Positions 13,186-32,542 of a stretch of 64,000 nt of DNA are shown in pieces. Each line of letters starts with the position of its first letter. The stretch's first letter is position 1. The stretch is taken from positions 62,001 through 126,000 of the forward strand of contig NW_026570234.1 in assembly GCF_019649055.1 (NCBI RefSeq). Direction: 5' to 3'. A program made the translations under genes and the position numbers. Source of the stretch: Paramacrobiotus metropolitanus (lineage: Eukaryota; Tardigrada; Eutardigrada; Parachela; Macrobiotidae). Under the pieces are notes generated by a model, which was not told where the DNA came from, searched no databases, and worked only from the letters and a program-made list of their open reading frames with translations.

Positions 13186-13211
13186 ACAACACATGGAATT
13201 CCATGTGTTGT
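13186..13211. repeat. 26-bp perfect palindrome
   Basis: A spacer-free palindrome centred on GGAATTCC, only 9 bp after the preceding 33-bp-arm hairpin. Two such structures side by side are unlikely by chance. Confidence 0.8.
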
Positions 13212-14032
13212 ACAAACCAGTAGTCGAAATTCCAGCCACAGAATAACAATTTCTTTAAAAATCGTTCCGGGATCCAACACATAAAACAACGTTTTGCCAC
13301 CACATGCAGATAAAGGTCACTGAAATCAACTTAACGAGTAAATGCACCCTCGGAACGATTGAAGACAGAGGAAATAGAAATGTTGTGTTTCGCGTGTTTA
13401 AATTGGCGAACGATGAGTGATTGTTTTTCTATGTTTTAAATTTAGATAAGATGTACAGTACATGAGAGTTTTGAAAATAAGTGTTTCTCACTTTGATTTA
13501 AAATTAAATGATGCATTTGTCTGAAGAGGCAGTGCAACATACCATCAGCAGGGTCAGTGTTTTACGTGGATCTGCGCTTCCCTGATTGCGGTTGCGCTTC
13601 CGGCTATCCCGAAGCCTGGGCAGTGTACTTTTGTGCAAGGCGCCCGCGACTGTCATCTTCACCTTCACAATCATAATACAATACCATTATTTTCTTTTCT
13701 CGTACTCCGCTGTGACGTCACAAGCCGTACTACTGATTCCCCGAGTTGTGTGCCCTCTGCTAGTTGTATCAGCTTCTGACCGCCCCAGAACTCGAGTTTT
13801 GTGGTTTAATCTTGACAACTGGAAGGATATGACAGTACCGTGATTTTTTCATTTCGACGGTTTCGTTGATTAGTACGAACTAGTACGAACTACGAAGTAA
13901 GTACTTTGTAGTACGAGTAGTTTTGGTGGAATTATCTTTTCTTTGAGCTTGTGGTTGAAACAGGTCACGGGATAGCTCCAAAATACAACTACTAACTGAT
14001 TTTGAAATGCAATATTCTGTGCAGCTCTAAAC

Positions 14033-16904
14033 ATGACGGGGCTTTCAACGAGGACGCTTGTTTGTGGGTTTAACGGTTCGCTCCGATTTATAAAAGAAGA
14101 GGATTCTACTGGCAAGAATGCATTCTCTTCGAGTTGGATAACACCATTCTGGAATGATCTCGTGAACGACTGGAGCCCAGAAATGCTATCAGTATCATCC
14201 TCTTGGGAGCAGCTGTTTCTTCATTATGTGGGTAAGGAATTTGAAACCTAATCTCTGCTAAAGTTGTATCGTACTATAAACACTGAATTGCCAGTCGTCA
14301 CTCGTTAGCCGGTTGACAGTGGTTGAACACTTTTATGGCAGAACTTTGTTTAAATTTTACCATTTAGTTTTACAAATTTATCTTGCAGGTTCCAGCGAAA
14401 CCTTCTCGTTTGGCAGCTCGAAGATGATTTGCACAGGAACTGTAGCCGTCGCTGGCACATTGCTTTATTGTGCCAGCGACGATGGGAGTGTTGCTGTTCA
14501 CCGACCTGAAGATGCAGCTGTGATAACGAAGTTCACAAGGTACGAGGAGCGTACACGGTACAATGCCAAACCTTGTATGATTTTGCCTGTATGTTTCTGT
14601 TCTTTTGCGCTGGTGCAGTGATGGACACTGGAGACGACTAAAGATGATTTGTGCACCGATCGCATGGGAAACTGGCCTCGCGTCGAAGGGATACCGCTTG
14701 TTTGGATTGGACTTCGGTAAGTACTTTGCTGTGCTGTGGTTACTCCATAATCCATATCAGACTAGTGTTTAAGTGCGGTTGTGCTTACTTGGTATACTTA
14801 CTGCTTTCCTTTTTTTGAATTAATTTTTTATGTACTTGGCTTTGCATAATTCTGTTGCTCGGTGGTACAAACTGTAGAGTAATTCTCATTTGGTAAAATA
14901 ATAAGTGCAGCATTAGGTATTAGTACGAAAATATATTTTCAAACGTTCGTAGCCTTTCTGACCAGATTTACTGAAAGGGTTTGCTTGGACTTGTTATTGT
15001 GGACGATATTTTTGATGATTATTTTTTAATTGTTGTTTTATCTTTATGGATGGTAGGCTGTTCGACATCGGGCTCGCAAATGGACAGATGGTGTCCAAAC
15101 GTATTTTAATGGAAGAAATTGTGACAGAAATATCGGCCGGGCGAGAGCATGCGCTTTTTTTGTCGTCATCTGGTGCAGTTTACAGTTATGGAATGAGCAG
15201 GTACGTTTTATATTTGAAACTTGATTTTATTCGTCCTACCACGAGTAAAATATGCATTTTATAATTTTATGTGTAAAAATGCGGATGGAACAAAGTGTAC
15301 TTCTTGTACGAAAATAATTACATCTTTCATTAAATTAAAACACTTTTGTAATTTTCATTAACCTATCGTTTGATTACAGCCGTGGTCAGTTAGGTCATGG
15401 GCACCTCAATAACGAGCGCACTGCAACTAGGATCGAAGATGATTTTGGAGGCGTCAAGGTTATCCAAATTTCTGCCGGTGGCTGGATGTCGATGGCTTTG
15501 AATGGTATGTCGTACTAACTAAACTTAATTTTATTTTCACTACTGTTTGCTGTAGCCTGTAGGTAAAGCTGCAGGTGACCAAGTGTACACTTACTGTTTT
15601 GCGAAAGGTTGTTTGCAGTACGGTAATTTCACAGGACATTTCGCAGAGCAAACTTCGTACTACACCCCGTCGAATTTCCTACCGATACAGGGCTTTTCGT
15701 GGATGCAGTTTGCATTTCTTTTTCTTCTTCGAAGACTGGCAATGTTTCACAAGTTTCGGCGGCTTTGAAGGTTAGTTTTTCTCGAGGAGCTGCTTGAACG
15801 TCCACCTATGTTGCTAACTTGCTACTGACTGATGGACGTAATGTCTTGGCGACGAATAATATAAGCGATGAGTGGAGTTTTCAGGGAAATGTCCATATCC
15901 CGCGGCAAGCTGGCCGGTGAAATGTCGCGGTGCGGGCGCGACATCCATTGTTCGAAAGCCTTTGGAGAGAAACATTTAATCACCGCGTAAAGAACTAGAC
16001 TTCTGGTTTTCTTGGACGGGATTATGGAGGATTCTGTAGCGTTTCTCTGTGGCGTCATGATGGAAGAGTGCCGAGGTCATGCTAAGCAGTCTCTTTTGGC
16101 TGTTTTTGTACGCGTTAGAATCTGGGTAGTTATGAGCGGAAGAGATATGTCTTGCAGTCGGGCAGTGTTACGATTGGTATGACCTTCGTATGCGTTAGTG
16201 CGGATGTTATAAGGAATGCGCACACTGCATAATGTAGTGAAATTTTGAGTAAGCTAGGCGACTGTTGGACAGTCCGGTTGAACTGTTCTGCGGGCTGGGA
16301 ACAGCATTAGCAGTACTTCAAGAATTTGTGCTTCTACTGACGGTGCACTGGTACCACACGTACAGTGAGAATCTGCAAGTGTGTTCCTTTGTAGACAATG
16401 GTGAAGTTTTTGTCTGGGGTTGGAACAGTGCAGGAGCATTGGGCCTTCCGTCAAGAGGCGTACGGGAACGGACCGGTAATCCCATAGACAACAATGAAGA
16501 ATATGTTGAAGTTATTGCGGAGCCAAAACGTCTCGATCTTTATGAAAAAATCGTGTGGATCAGCTGTGGGATGAGGCACTGCGGTGTTATAACCAGTAAG
16601 CATGCCGACCGTAATTCATGTCTTAACAGGCATCTGTACATTTTGGAGATATTGTAGTGTGTTTTGGATTTAAATTAATTTGTTGGATCTTGGTTATTAA
16701 CTTTTAAATCAATTATTAGGGACAGGGAGTGTTCTCGTTTGGGGGCTGAATCAGCATGGTCAGTTGGGATTGGGGGATACGGTCGATCGTGATGTTCCTT
16801 GCCGAGTTTCCTCACCTTTTCCCGATGCGAAGATATGCCGGTTATTTTGTGGCGAGTGGAATACCGTTCTTTTACTACAGGAAACTCAACGAACCAGAAC
16901 CTAG
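14033..16904 (+). CDS. RCCD1: RCC1-repeat protein resembling RCCD1
   Basis: Exons: 14033-14231, 14389-14539, 14619-14716 (or -14699), 15057-15200, 15380-15504, 16395-16595, 16720-16904, giving about 361-367 aa. Three RCC1/beta-propeller blades are clear: SAGREHALFLSSSGAVYSYG with RGQLGHG; SAGGWMSMALN with GEVFVWGWN; and SCGMRHCGVIT with GSVLVWGLNQHGQLGLGD. The end CGEWNTVLLL parallels the C-terminus of vertebrate RCCD1, a chromatin-associated partner of the demethylase KDM8. The junction between the third and fourth exons is unresolved. The canonical donor at 14717 leaves the frame off by one base. A weak donor at 14700 (TT|GTTTGG) restores it, as would an unseen micro-exon. The 890-bp intron at 15505-16394 holds no convincing exon. 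Confidence 0.8.
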
Positions 16905-18475
16905 CCAAAAAAAAGTTTACGGAGTTACGTTTTTTACTGACGCTGGTGTAATTGTAAGTGATAGCTTTTGAAGCATGTTACTCCGCATTTTTGTTTATTG
17001 CTGTTTCACGAGCGATCTTGGTTTATTGGTTTACGGGTTTTGCGTAACTTTAGAGACTTACTGTGTTTGACTCGGTAATCATGGCGATTAAATCACGAAA
17101 GACGAATCTGCACAGTAGGAAACTGGAACGATTTATCAAACCAAACTATGACGGCGAAGACTGCATGATAACTTATTGGTCTCTTTCTAGCCATAAAAAA
17201 TGTTCTCTCTTATACGACGTACATAATGCCACAATTTTTAGAAAGAACTTGAAAACTCCTCAGGTTAGATTGATGAAGTCGCTAATCATTAGAGTATACT
17301 GCGCTGACAGTTTCATGATGACCTTTTTGAAACTCGCTTATTTGCAACACGCGCTGCAATGTACGCCGTAATTCGGTATATTAACCATAAGTGCTATTTA
17401 CTAATTGAAAGTGGCCACTACCTAGCGTGAATTTATAGTGGTTAGTGTCGCTGTACCACACAAAAATGCGCGAACTTCACGCCACGATATTCCTGCAGCT
17501 GCGCGAGGCTCGGCGAGAGAACAGGAATGATCTGTTCAGCATTCTTCCCTTAAATTTCCAGCTGCATGCAGAGTGCAGACCACTTCCAACCGCATTGTCT
17601 TTCGATTCTGCTGCTCTGCGTTAGAATCAAAAATTAGCAGTTTAAGATAAAGTATTTTTAAACCACTAGAATGGGAAAAAGTAAGGAAATGTTTGTCAGT
17701 GGACAGGGGGCAGTGGGCACTAAACCACGCTATAAGCTGATGTCGTTTTCTACCAGCTGCAGTCTTGAAGGGGGAATGGTACGAGTGGTACCGCACATGA
17801 TACACAACCGATCGACCTGGCTTAGGCTGGCTGTAAGCAGCAAAATTAAGGGTTCCGTAGATTAAATGATGAAATGCGAGGGTTTTCTCAAAGGAACCAC
17901 CAGTAATCATGTAACACTCGCAATTGCAAAATAAATTGCATAGTAAAGATTGATTTCTCTACCATAGTACCAATTTGACCAGCCATCCCAAAGTAGCTTT
18001 CGCAAATGCACCGACACCTGCGGGGGCTGTCATAAGGTTTTGGTTGTCGTTTCACCATGCGCTTCGTTACGGTACTGACCCTAAAGTGATGGAGGCCGGG
18101 CTTCTTGTGTGGGTTTCCATACAGAAAGCCGGGCGCCGTGTGTTTGCTCGAATACCGTACTCTCAGTTGATATCGATTGGTCTCGTCATGCGTTGCTGAT
18201 TCACTGTGCCTGTACTCGAAAAATATGATCAGTTGTGTTATCAGACCAGTTGCACGGTTTTCTCTTCCTCGCAGCAATATCAAATTATGCCTTTTGCGGC
18301 ATGTAGATTAATAATTTGGACAGCGCGACGTATGCATGATGCTGTTGTGTGATGCTTGTATCCAATGCTTTCCTTTACAGCTGACCATTTAAAAGTGTTT
18401 TCCAATATAAACGCTGATCGGAAGGCGACCTGAGTGGTCAGTGGCACTGCCTTGTGTAATTGGTAACAATTGACG
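16905..18475. other. Intergenic DNA upstream of coronin
   Basis: About 1.6 kb, somewhat richer in G+C than neighbouring spacers. Fairly long open frames exist on both strands (for example minus 17536-17910 and 17888-18283), but they overlap each other, lack recognisable motifs and have no splice partners. It may contain untranslated coronin sequence. Confidence 0.5.
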
Positions 18476-24799
<6,324 letters not shown>

Positions 24800-26982
24800 C
24801 TTGTCTGCACTGCAAATACAAATATTCTGGATAAAGGTATATTGCAAGTCTTTTGCTCTTTTCGCGTTCTGATAGCATACAATGCAGGAGCTTCCGCTGT
24901 GGTGGTTGCAAAGAGAGGTCACAACATTAAGACTGTGAACTGCAAATACGCCTCGGTCTGTGTTACACTGTATAAGAGGCTTCGCATATGATACGTACCT
25001 ACAAATCAAAATACCACACATATAGATTATTCTAATGTAAATTATGAACATCAGAACATACATGTGCAGCTATAAGTTAGATACAACCAGATGCACATTT
25101 AATCTGATGCACCGGAAGGTCACTGAACCGTAACTTTGGGTGACAGGATAAACTGCAGTACTTACTTCTACTAGAGTAGATAACTCTTTTAATTCAGCCG
25201 GCGCCATAGAGCAGCGGCATGATCATGATTTTACCGTCCTTAATCCTACCACATTTGCAGATAGGTCGAGTATTAACGAACTCCAGAAAATGGATTTCCG
25301 AATGTCGTGTAACTAATTTTAGGCTTGCACATTTTTAAAGCGTTGTTTAGCTGGATAAACTAAATCAATACTATTCAAAAACAAAACAGTAAATAGAAAT
25401 GGTTTACTTTGTTAGACATTTTGTAATTCCATTACTCACAATTGCAAGCATATCTGCGTCCTGTGGTAGTAGGCCTCTACGTGACATTAATACAGTGTGT
25501 AAAGTCAATTAATGTACTGTACAGTGTAGTCCTCACGATTTTTTAGATGTAGAAAGTTGAAATTCCGAGAAAAAATGCTCATTAGTACTTAATAATTGTT
25601 CCAGTATGGGTAACCATGTGGCGACTTTGTGTCAGTTCATGTAAGTGTGAAATCATATTCTGTTTATATAATTAAATACTGTGATTTTATGACGCACTTT
25701 TTGACTTCGAAAGTCGCATTTTGTTAACGATTCTTACTGGTCGTACTAATTTTATGGAATATGACTTCATGATCAAGTCGTTTCGCCCGGAGCGCAGTTC
25801 AACTTGCAAGTTGCATTCAACAGGATTTTTTTTCTGGTTTTCTATTAAAATAAGTACATCAATGCAACAGAATATTCATGTTTATTTGAATTGGAGGTAA
25901 TATTCATGTTTTATAATTTTACAGTTTTCTGTGGTAACACTTTAACCAACTTGCTTCCGTTTTTCCTTAACACTTTTTCTTTCTGCTGGAACAAGACTGT
26001 ATGTACGGGGTTAGGGCGTAAAGTAGATACAATCAGACAGCTCATATAGATACAAATTTGAAATATACTTACGCTTGCAAAATCGTGCCGCCGCTGGTGC
26101 CACTACACTATGAAGTTCAGAAACAATATTAAGTATAATTAATATATTAATGTGTCGTACGGCACCTGTACAGCATATTTATATTAATATCTAACAATTA
26201 TAAAGCGCACTCTATTACTATTTTGCTATTTAGCTATTAGTACGAGTAGAAGTGCAGCTCATGAATGAGCGTAGTCATCTGAAGCCGCTAGCGTAAGTAC
26301 GTGTACTCGATCTTACCATTAGGCGAGTGCGGTGCAGTGGCTCACTGTGGCTGTCGCCAGTTTACGCTAGTCTTATTATTTTTTCTACGCTTAATTTCGA
26401 TCACCCGATCCTTGTTCAGTCCTTTGACTTTCGGTGATTTATTTACTTTAACTTCGCACGTGTTTCCTGACTTCCTGCTCTTATAAAAATCGTTTTGTTA
26501 GCATTTGTAAGATTTACTGCGGCTAAGCAGGTTACAGTTAACTGTTATTTTCAAAACTTGCGCAGCTTCTTTACTGTTCTGGCCTAAATTATTGCATTCT
26601 GTGTCACACGGGATGGGGAATACAAGAACTTCCTGTTTACTTTGGACCGCCAGGACCAGAATTTAAGGATTTCGATGATTTGCTCGATTTTTTCCTTAAT
26701 TCGACGATAATATTTTTCTTCTTTAGCATGGTTTTTTACCAAGGATTGCCACTGATAATCACCAGACTTTAGTCACTTTTTCTCGTTCGAACGTGAAATT
26801 CATGGATAGATTTCCTCTCGTTCATTTTTCGTCCTACATCTAAAACGCTAATCATCCATGAACCATCGCTTGCAAGTTGCAGTTCAAATGAGGATTCTCT
26901 TATTATCCGCATGTGTATTTGATTATACATGATATGTCGGAGGAAGAGTCGCGTTTTGCTTTTGGCCATTCGAGCATTCAAT
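24800..26982. other. Intergenic DNA between coronin and ADAM gene
   Basis: About 2.2 kb. The long minus-strand open frames at 24456-25063 mostly mirror the coronin last exon and have no independent support. One TACGAGTA octamer lies at 26241. No exon, RNA gene or long repeat was seen. Confidence 0.6.
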
Positions 26983-29900
26983 ATGAGTACGCTTTTCTGG
27001 CTTTTTGTAACATTTGGCTGTGTCTACGGGATTACGGGAAAAAGAGGTAATTTAGTGACTTTTTAGTCACATTTGCTTGATCAAGGCCGAAACATTTGTT
27101 CAGGTTCTTGAATAAACAGCCAGTTTACGTTACTTGTAAATTTCGTAGTAAATTGTATTTGCAATGACTAATTCGTCATGCACGGTTGGTAACCATTGCG
27201 ATAGCGAGCATATTGTATTTGCCTATCTTTAGCAAGCATGGCGGGTTATCAGCACTGCCAATCAGCACACGTGCCCCTTTTGCAAATCATTAATTTGGCC
27301 TTAATTTAGATGATATCTTGGATGAATTCTATGGATATGAACGAGTCAACGCGGTGATATCGCCGTTAGTGGAAAATGATCGCACTGCCAGGAGCAGACG
27401 CGACGTTTTCGAAAATTTCACCCTGGAAGCCGATAGCGCAGTACCCAGTGGAAAGCGCTTGCGATTTTCTGCTTTTGGAAAAGATTTCGATATTGCGCTG
27501 AAGTTGAATGTGGCACTGGTCGCGGATAAATTTGCCGTGACAGTGGTTAAAGGCGCTAATTATGAAGTTCACCATCCCGTCGTTGAGAAATGCCACTATC
27601 GTGGTCAGTTGGTGGGAATCGCGAATTCCTCCGTGGCAATCAGCATTTGCCGTTCCGGAATAACGTACGTTTCTTTGACACATATAGTTTTAAAAGTATT
27701 AATACAGAACAACCAGAAATGGATGAATTAGGCATCAATTGATCTATTTGACGTCATTAGCGCACTGGCAACATGTCTTGTGACGCTTTCGGCTGGGGTT
27801 GATAAAAATCATTTAAAATTGATTCAGTTATTAGCTGAAATATTAGCTGAAATTTTAAATGACAGTTAATCTGAAATTTGGTTTTGTTTTACTTTTACGA
27901 CTGATTTAATAAGCATGAATAATGATTTAATGCATGTGGTCATTCTCGTGGTAGATATCGAAAAAGGTTGAATTTGCATATTAAATTTTGAAGCAGGTCG
28001 ATATTTGAGTACGAGCACAGTACTCACTGGTCAGTAGTACATACAGTACATGTTGCTGCGTTAAGAATTACTGGTATTTACTTCAACGATTGCAACATTG
28101 TAGAACTCCTTGTTAGTGTGAAGATTCTCATGAATAAACAATTTTGAGGTTGCATGTTTTTGCTCTAGGGGGTACATTCAGGATGGTAGTGGGGAAACAT
28201 ACCATCTTCAACCAGCCGGTCATGACCGACGAAGTGTGATAGTTACAAGAGAATCCGATAGCATTCCCGTGGAAAAGTTATGCGGTACGGCATGTTTTTC
28301 AATGTGTTAAGTTAGGCTTAACGCCTGAAACTAGGTGAATGTGCAAATTTATGCTGTCATCGAGAATTTTTAAAGAATTCCTCGTGGCAGATGCCGCTGC
28401 TGACAGGAGAAGGTTAACCTGAATTCTGGACAGACAATTCTGTTATGTGTGTCACTTAATTCAGCCACTTTTCTGTATTTCGTGGAACGTATATTTTTCG
28501 TGTTCCTAACTTTGCTGATGATTTTAAGGGTAAAATTATCATTTCTGATTTTGAGATATTACTGAGTAATAAGAACTAACCAGTACGCAAATTGAACGAA
28601 TTACTTACTGTGTGAGTATCTTCAGATTCAGTTTTTTGTATTAATGAGACTTGGCCACCGAAGATATATTCAGCTGATGTCCAAGATGGTTGAATATTTT
28701 TTCTGCTTGCAGGTGTTGATTTGCAGAAGGATTTGAATGCTACTGGTCTCCATTTTCATTCCGTAAGTATTGTATAAAGCAGTTGAAAAAGTCAAACGGT
28801 TTTTAACGTTTCAGCATAGGTCGATAAACTTTCCGATAGATACTACTGAGTTTTAAACACGTTAAAGCGGACTATGCCGCTCCCTGCTCCACCAGGCGAC
28901 GTTAGATTGTTTGTTAGCTATAAATAATGAATTTGGCAGACGCTAACCCATTTTATCGAGCTTATGCATCCAGGGTTCTTGTTCCTGTCTGTCTGCGTGG
29001 GTTTTATAAACTCCTGGTCACCGTGCGTGACTGGCTGCTTACTGTGAATCACTTCATGAGTTGATAAGTCTAAATTATCTGTTGATGTTTATAGAGCAGG
29101 ACGCGCCGGAGCATCAAACCGCCGTCGATGAGCAATGCGTCGTCGTTGTATGTTGAGCTGGTCCTAGTCGGCGACAAGCGACTTTACGATAAATACGATC
29201 ATTCCGAAAGTCTGATCACGTCTAGATTTATCGATATCGTCAACGTTGTGAATGCCGTAAGTAGCGTTTTGTCCATTGTTATGGCTACTGTTACAGTTTG
29301 TAAACTGGCGCCCATGTTCTTGTAGTTGTATTGGCCGTTAAATATTTTTGTGGCACTTATCGGAGTGGAGATATGGTCCACGGAGGACAAGATATCGATT
29401 GTGAATGATTCAGAGAGGACACTAAATAATTTCTTGAAATACAGGAAGGAAGATCTGCTGACGAGGATGCCAAATGACAATGCTTATTTAGTCACGTAAG
29501 TTGTGGGTGATTCATTAGACGGTCTGGGTAAGTGCGATAGATACGATTGTTTTTAACCAAATTTTGTGGAATAGGGCGGCAACATTCTCGGCCAGCGTTG
29601 TGGGGAAAGCGCTGAAAGGTCAAATGTGCACATACGAGTTTTCTGGTGGTATTGCCAAGGTAAAATTTCTGAAGTTCGGACTACCCGGAAGAGATCCTGC
29701 ATCATAACGTTTTTGTTTTTAACGCCATATTCTTTTTTTAATTTAAACTAGGACCACAGTCGTTTGCCTGGACCAGTAGGATCCACAATTGCTCACGAAA
29801 TGGGTCATAATTTCGGAATGGAACACGACTACACCGATTGCAAGTGTTCTGAGGACCGGTGTATTATGACTCCAGCCTCAGTGTAAAGATCGATGCTTTT

Positions 29901-32542
29901 TGTTTGCGTTATGTAATGACAGTGTAAATTGATAATGTGGCCAGCTGTTTTTGTTGTTTCTTAATTACCTTAACAGCTTCGACAATCCATCAGGTGTACC
30001 CTGCAATAGGTCGTAGACTACTCATAACAGAAGAGCTTCCGCAACAGCGAAAGCTACGTATACGTAAATAAAACCCAAGCTTCGGCAGTGTTCGTAGAAA
30101 CAATAATTTTCAGTTTTAATAAAACAGTGGCCGTTTTTTTATTGGGATCTTTTTTTCGGAGTGGTAATTTTTGCATAGCGCGTATCGAAGTGTGATTTTC
30201 ACAGTACTACATTTAGCTTACATTCGATGGCTTTGTTCTAGCGGTTTGACGCCTTCCAATTGGTCTTCATGTTCATATAAGTATCTGGATGATAATCTTC
30301 AACGCGGCATTGGAAAATGCTTGGAACGACCGCCAAAACACGTTGTGGGCCCGTCGTGTGGTAATGGGTTTTTGGAGGACGGCGAGGAATGTGATTGCGG
30401 CACAGAGGAATATTGCCGGAATAAATGCTGCATAGCCAGCACCTGCAAATTGTCGGTTAATTCAACGTGTGGTCATGGATTGTGTTGTGATATGGATACC
30501 TGTTCGCCTAAGATGGTTGCATCGGTATGTCGAGCACCGTCAGGCGAATGTGATCTCCCAGAATACTGTGATGGAAAGAGTGGAGTGTGCCCTGATGATG
30601 TGTGGAAGAGTGATGGGACGGAATGTAAAAAGGGAGAGGTATTGCTAAAGCTGCTTTTATCAATTTTGGGTTAGTGGTTTTAACGATCGTACAGTATCTC
30701 GGTGCAAGCATAACAGATTTTTCACTACTGCGTTTTTTGTATCGTAATTGGTTTTGCGTCAGTTATGTGTTGAAAGCCCGCTTTCATTTGCTTGTGAAAT
30801 TGCAGTGCCCTTTACTGTGGCAGTTTAATTTTTCATTGCACTACGTCCTGAATTCTGATATACTTTTCCCGAATTTTGGTAGGCATATTGCTACGATGGG
30901 TCCTGCAATACCCATAACGATCAATGCTTGACATTATGGGGCATGACAGGAGCCGTGGCCGAAAATAAGTGTTTCGAGTTGAACGTTAAAGGGACTGCGG
31001 AGGGGAACTGTGGTCGTAACCGATCTAGCAAAACATATTCCCAGTGCGCGGTTCGAGATTTACGGTGTGGCTTGCTTCACTGCACGAGTCAAGTTGATAG
31101 ACTTGCACTTGGATTAGATACATCCACATCGATCGTGCAGTCGTTTATCCCTGCAAAGACGACCTACACAAACTGCAAGTAAGAGCGCTCGCTGGTTTAT
31201 ATATAAACAAATATTACGCCATGCATTTTTTATCTTCCGTAATGATGCAGATATCAGTTTGATTTTCGCGTTTTAGCTTTGAGTCGTAGCAGGTGTATTT
31301 ATGTGCAGTGAATATTTATTGAATTCGTTTTTTACCATTTATACTCGTAGGGGGGCTTATGTCGATCTGGGATTGTCCGTGCAGGATCCCGGAATGGTTC
31401 CCAACGGAGCCAAATGTGGTGATTCATCAATGTGCTTCCACCAAGTCTGCACGCATGTGTCACTTGTTCCGGGAGCGGATTGCTCCCAGCAGTGCAACGG
31501 TGCGGGGATTTGTAATAATTTGGGCCATTGCCACTGCAACACCGGTTACGGTCCGCCTTACTGCAGCGGCGGCGGATACGGTGGTAGCGCGGACAGCGGG
31601 CCGGCTACCGATCCCAGCTCGTACCATCGCCTGCGTGATGCCATGCTGATAATATTCCTTCTCGTTGTGCCGGTACTGGCTGCCATTCTGTTTTTGTATA
31701 TTGCTCGACACCGCATTCAAGATTGGATGTTGATGAGGTCAAAACATCAGCGGACACGAGGTCGACCGGCACCGCCGCCTCCTACAAGCTCTGCCCCACC
31801 GCCGCCTAAAGTCAGTGAAAACGGAAAGGTGAGTGGGACAGAGAAAAACGGAAAACCAATTGGGCGAGACAGGACAAAAGCGCAGATTTCGGTCCCGGTT
31901 ATGCAGCAACAGCCCGTATCGGATAGCGAAGTTGTCATTTATCAAAACGGCGGGATGTCCAAATTATTCTGGAAAAATCCTGGCCCTTCTAATGCGGGAT
32001 TTCCAGCAAAGGAGACACCACCCCCTTTGCCATCGAAGCCGCCTAAAGCTGTGCGAGAGGAAAATGACGTAGGAAAGTTCTCCTTTGCACCCAATAGATC
32101 TCCGCCACGGGATCTCAAGTAAGCCATCCTGTACTTGTACGACAACCATTTGTTTTCCAATTTAGTCTTTGCTGGGGTTAAATTTGCTTGGGATGCATTG
32201 CACCGTGTGTTTTTGACTTATTTTAAATTGTAATATCCCCATTACAGAGGTCCCAGGTCTGCTTCGGAAGAGGATCTTCTACGTGCTGATCCTGCAATAA
32301 AACCCGTGCGGACCGCTCCGCCTCCACCTCCGCCGCCGCGACCAGCTGGCAGCAGTACGAAGCCTGCCACTGGATCGTTGAAAAAATCCCGACCGGTGTT
32401 TAGACCGCCGGCGCCACCTGTATCTCGCCTGGCGGCAAGCGATGGGGGTACCAGTCATACCAAACAGCCAGATGCTCCTGGCGATGTCGCACCAAAGATG
32501 TCTGTTGCAGAGATGGCCAGAAAGTTTGAAAGTCGAAACTGA
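26983..32542 (+). CDS. Transmembrane ADAM metalloprotease-disintegrin
   Basis: Twelve exons: 26983-27046, 27310-27664, 28169-28284, 28713-28762, 29095-29256, 29326-29495, 29575-29659, 29752-29882, 30242-30638, 30883-31178, 31351-32118, 32248-32542 (2889 bp, 962 aa). The order is: signal peptide (1-16); prodomain with a cysteine-switch-like EKLCG (about 175-179); furin-type site RTRR (197-200); reprolysin domain with complete zinc site [12 protein letters not shown] (349-360) and Met-turn CIMTPAS; disintegrin (about 414-505); cysteine-rich domain; EGF-like module (653-680); transmembrane segment (about 706-727); and a 235-residue proline-rich cytoplasmic tail with PPPP and [10 protein letters not shown] runs suited to SH3 binding. 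The layout is that of ADAM12/19/meltrin-type sheddases. An active protease is expected at the cell surface. Confidence 0.93.

Larger units (their letters stand above)
12329..14032. other. Intergenic DNA with clustered inverted repeats
   Basis: About 1.7 kb between copy 3 and the RCC1-repeat gene. It contains the poly-A signals of copy 3, a short tandem repeat, and two strong palindromes at 13.06-13.21 kb listed separately. No exon is supportable. Confidence 0.6.

Noticed and set aside
13011..13289. Overlapping open frames on both strands
   Set aside because: They are produced by the tandem repeat and palindromes; the peptides are low complexity.
15583..15775. Possible extra exon in the long RCC1-repeat gene intron
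   Set aside because: Joining 15504 directly to 16395 preserves frame and the blade pattern (ALN-D-NGEVFVWGWN); no extra exon is needed.
17536..18283. Two long overlapping minus-strand open frames before coronin
   Set aside because: They lack domain motifs, overlap each other, have no convincing splice sites and lie in locally GC-richer DNA where long chance frames are common.
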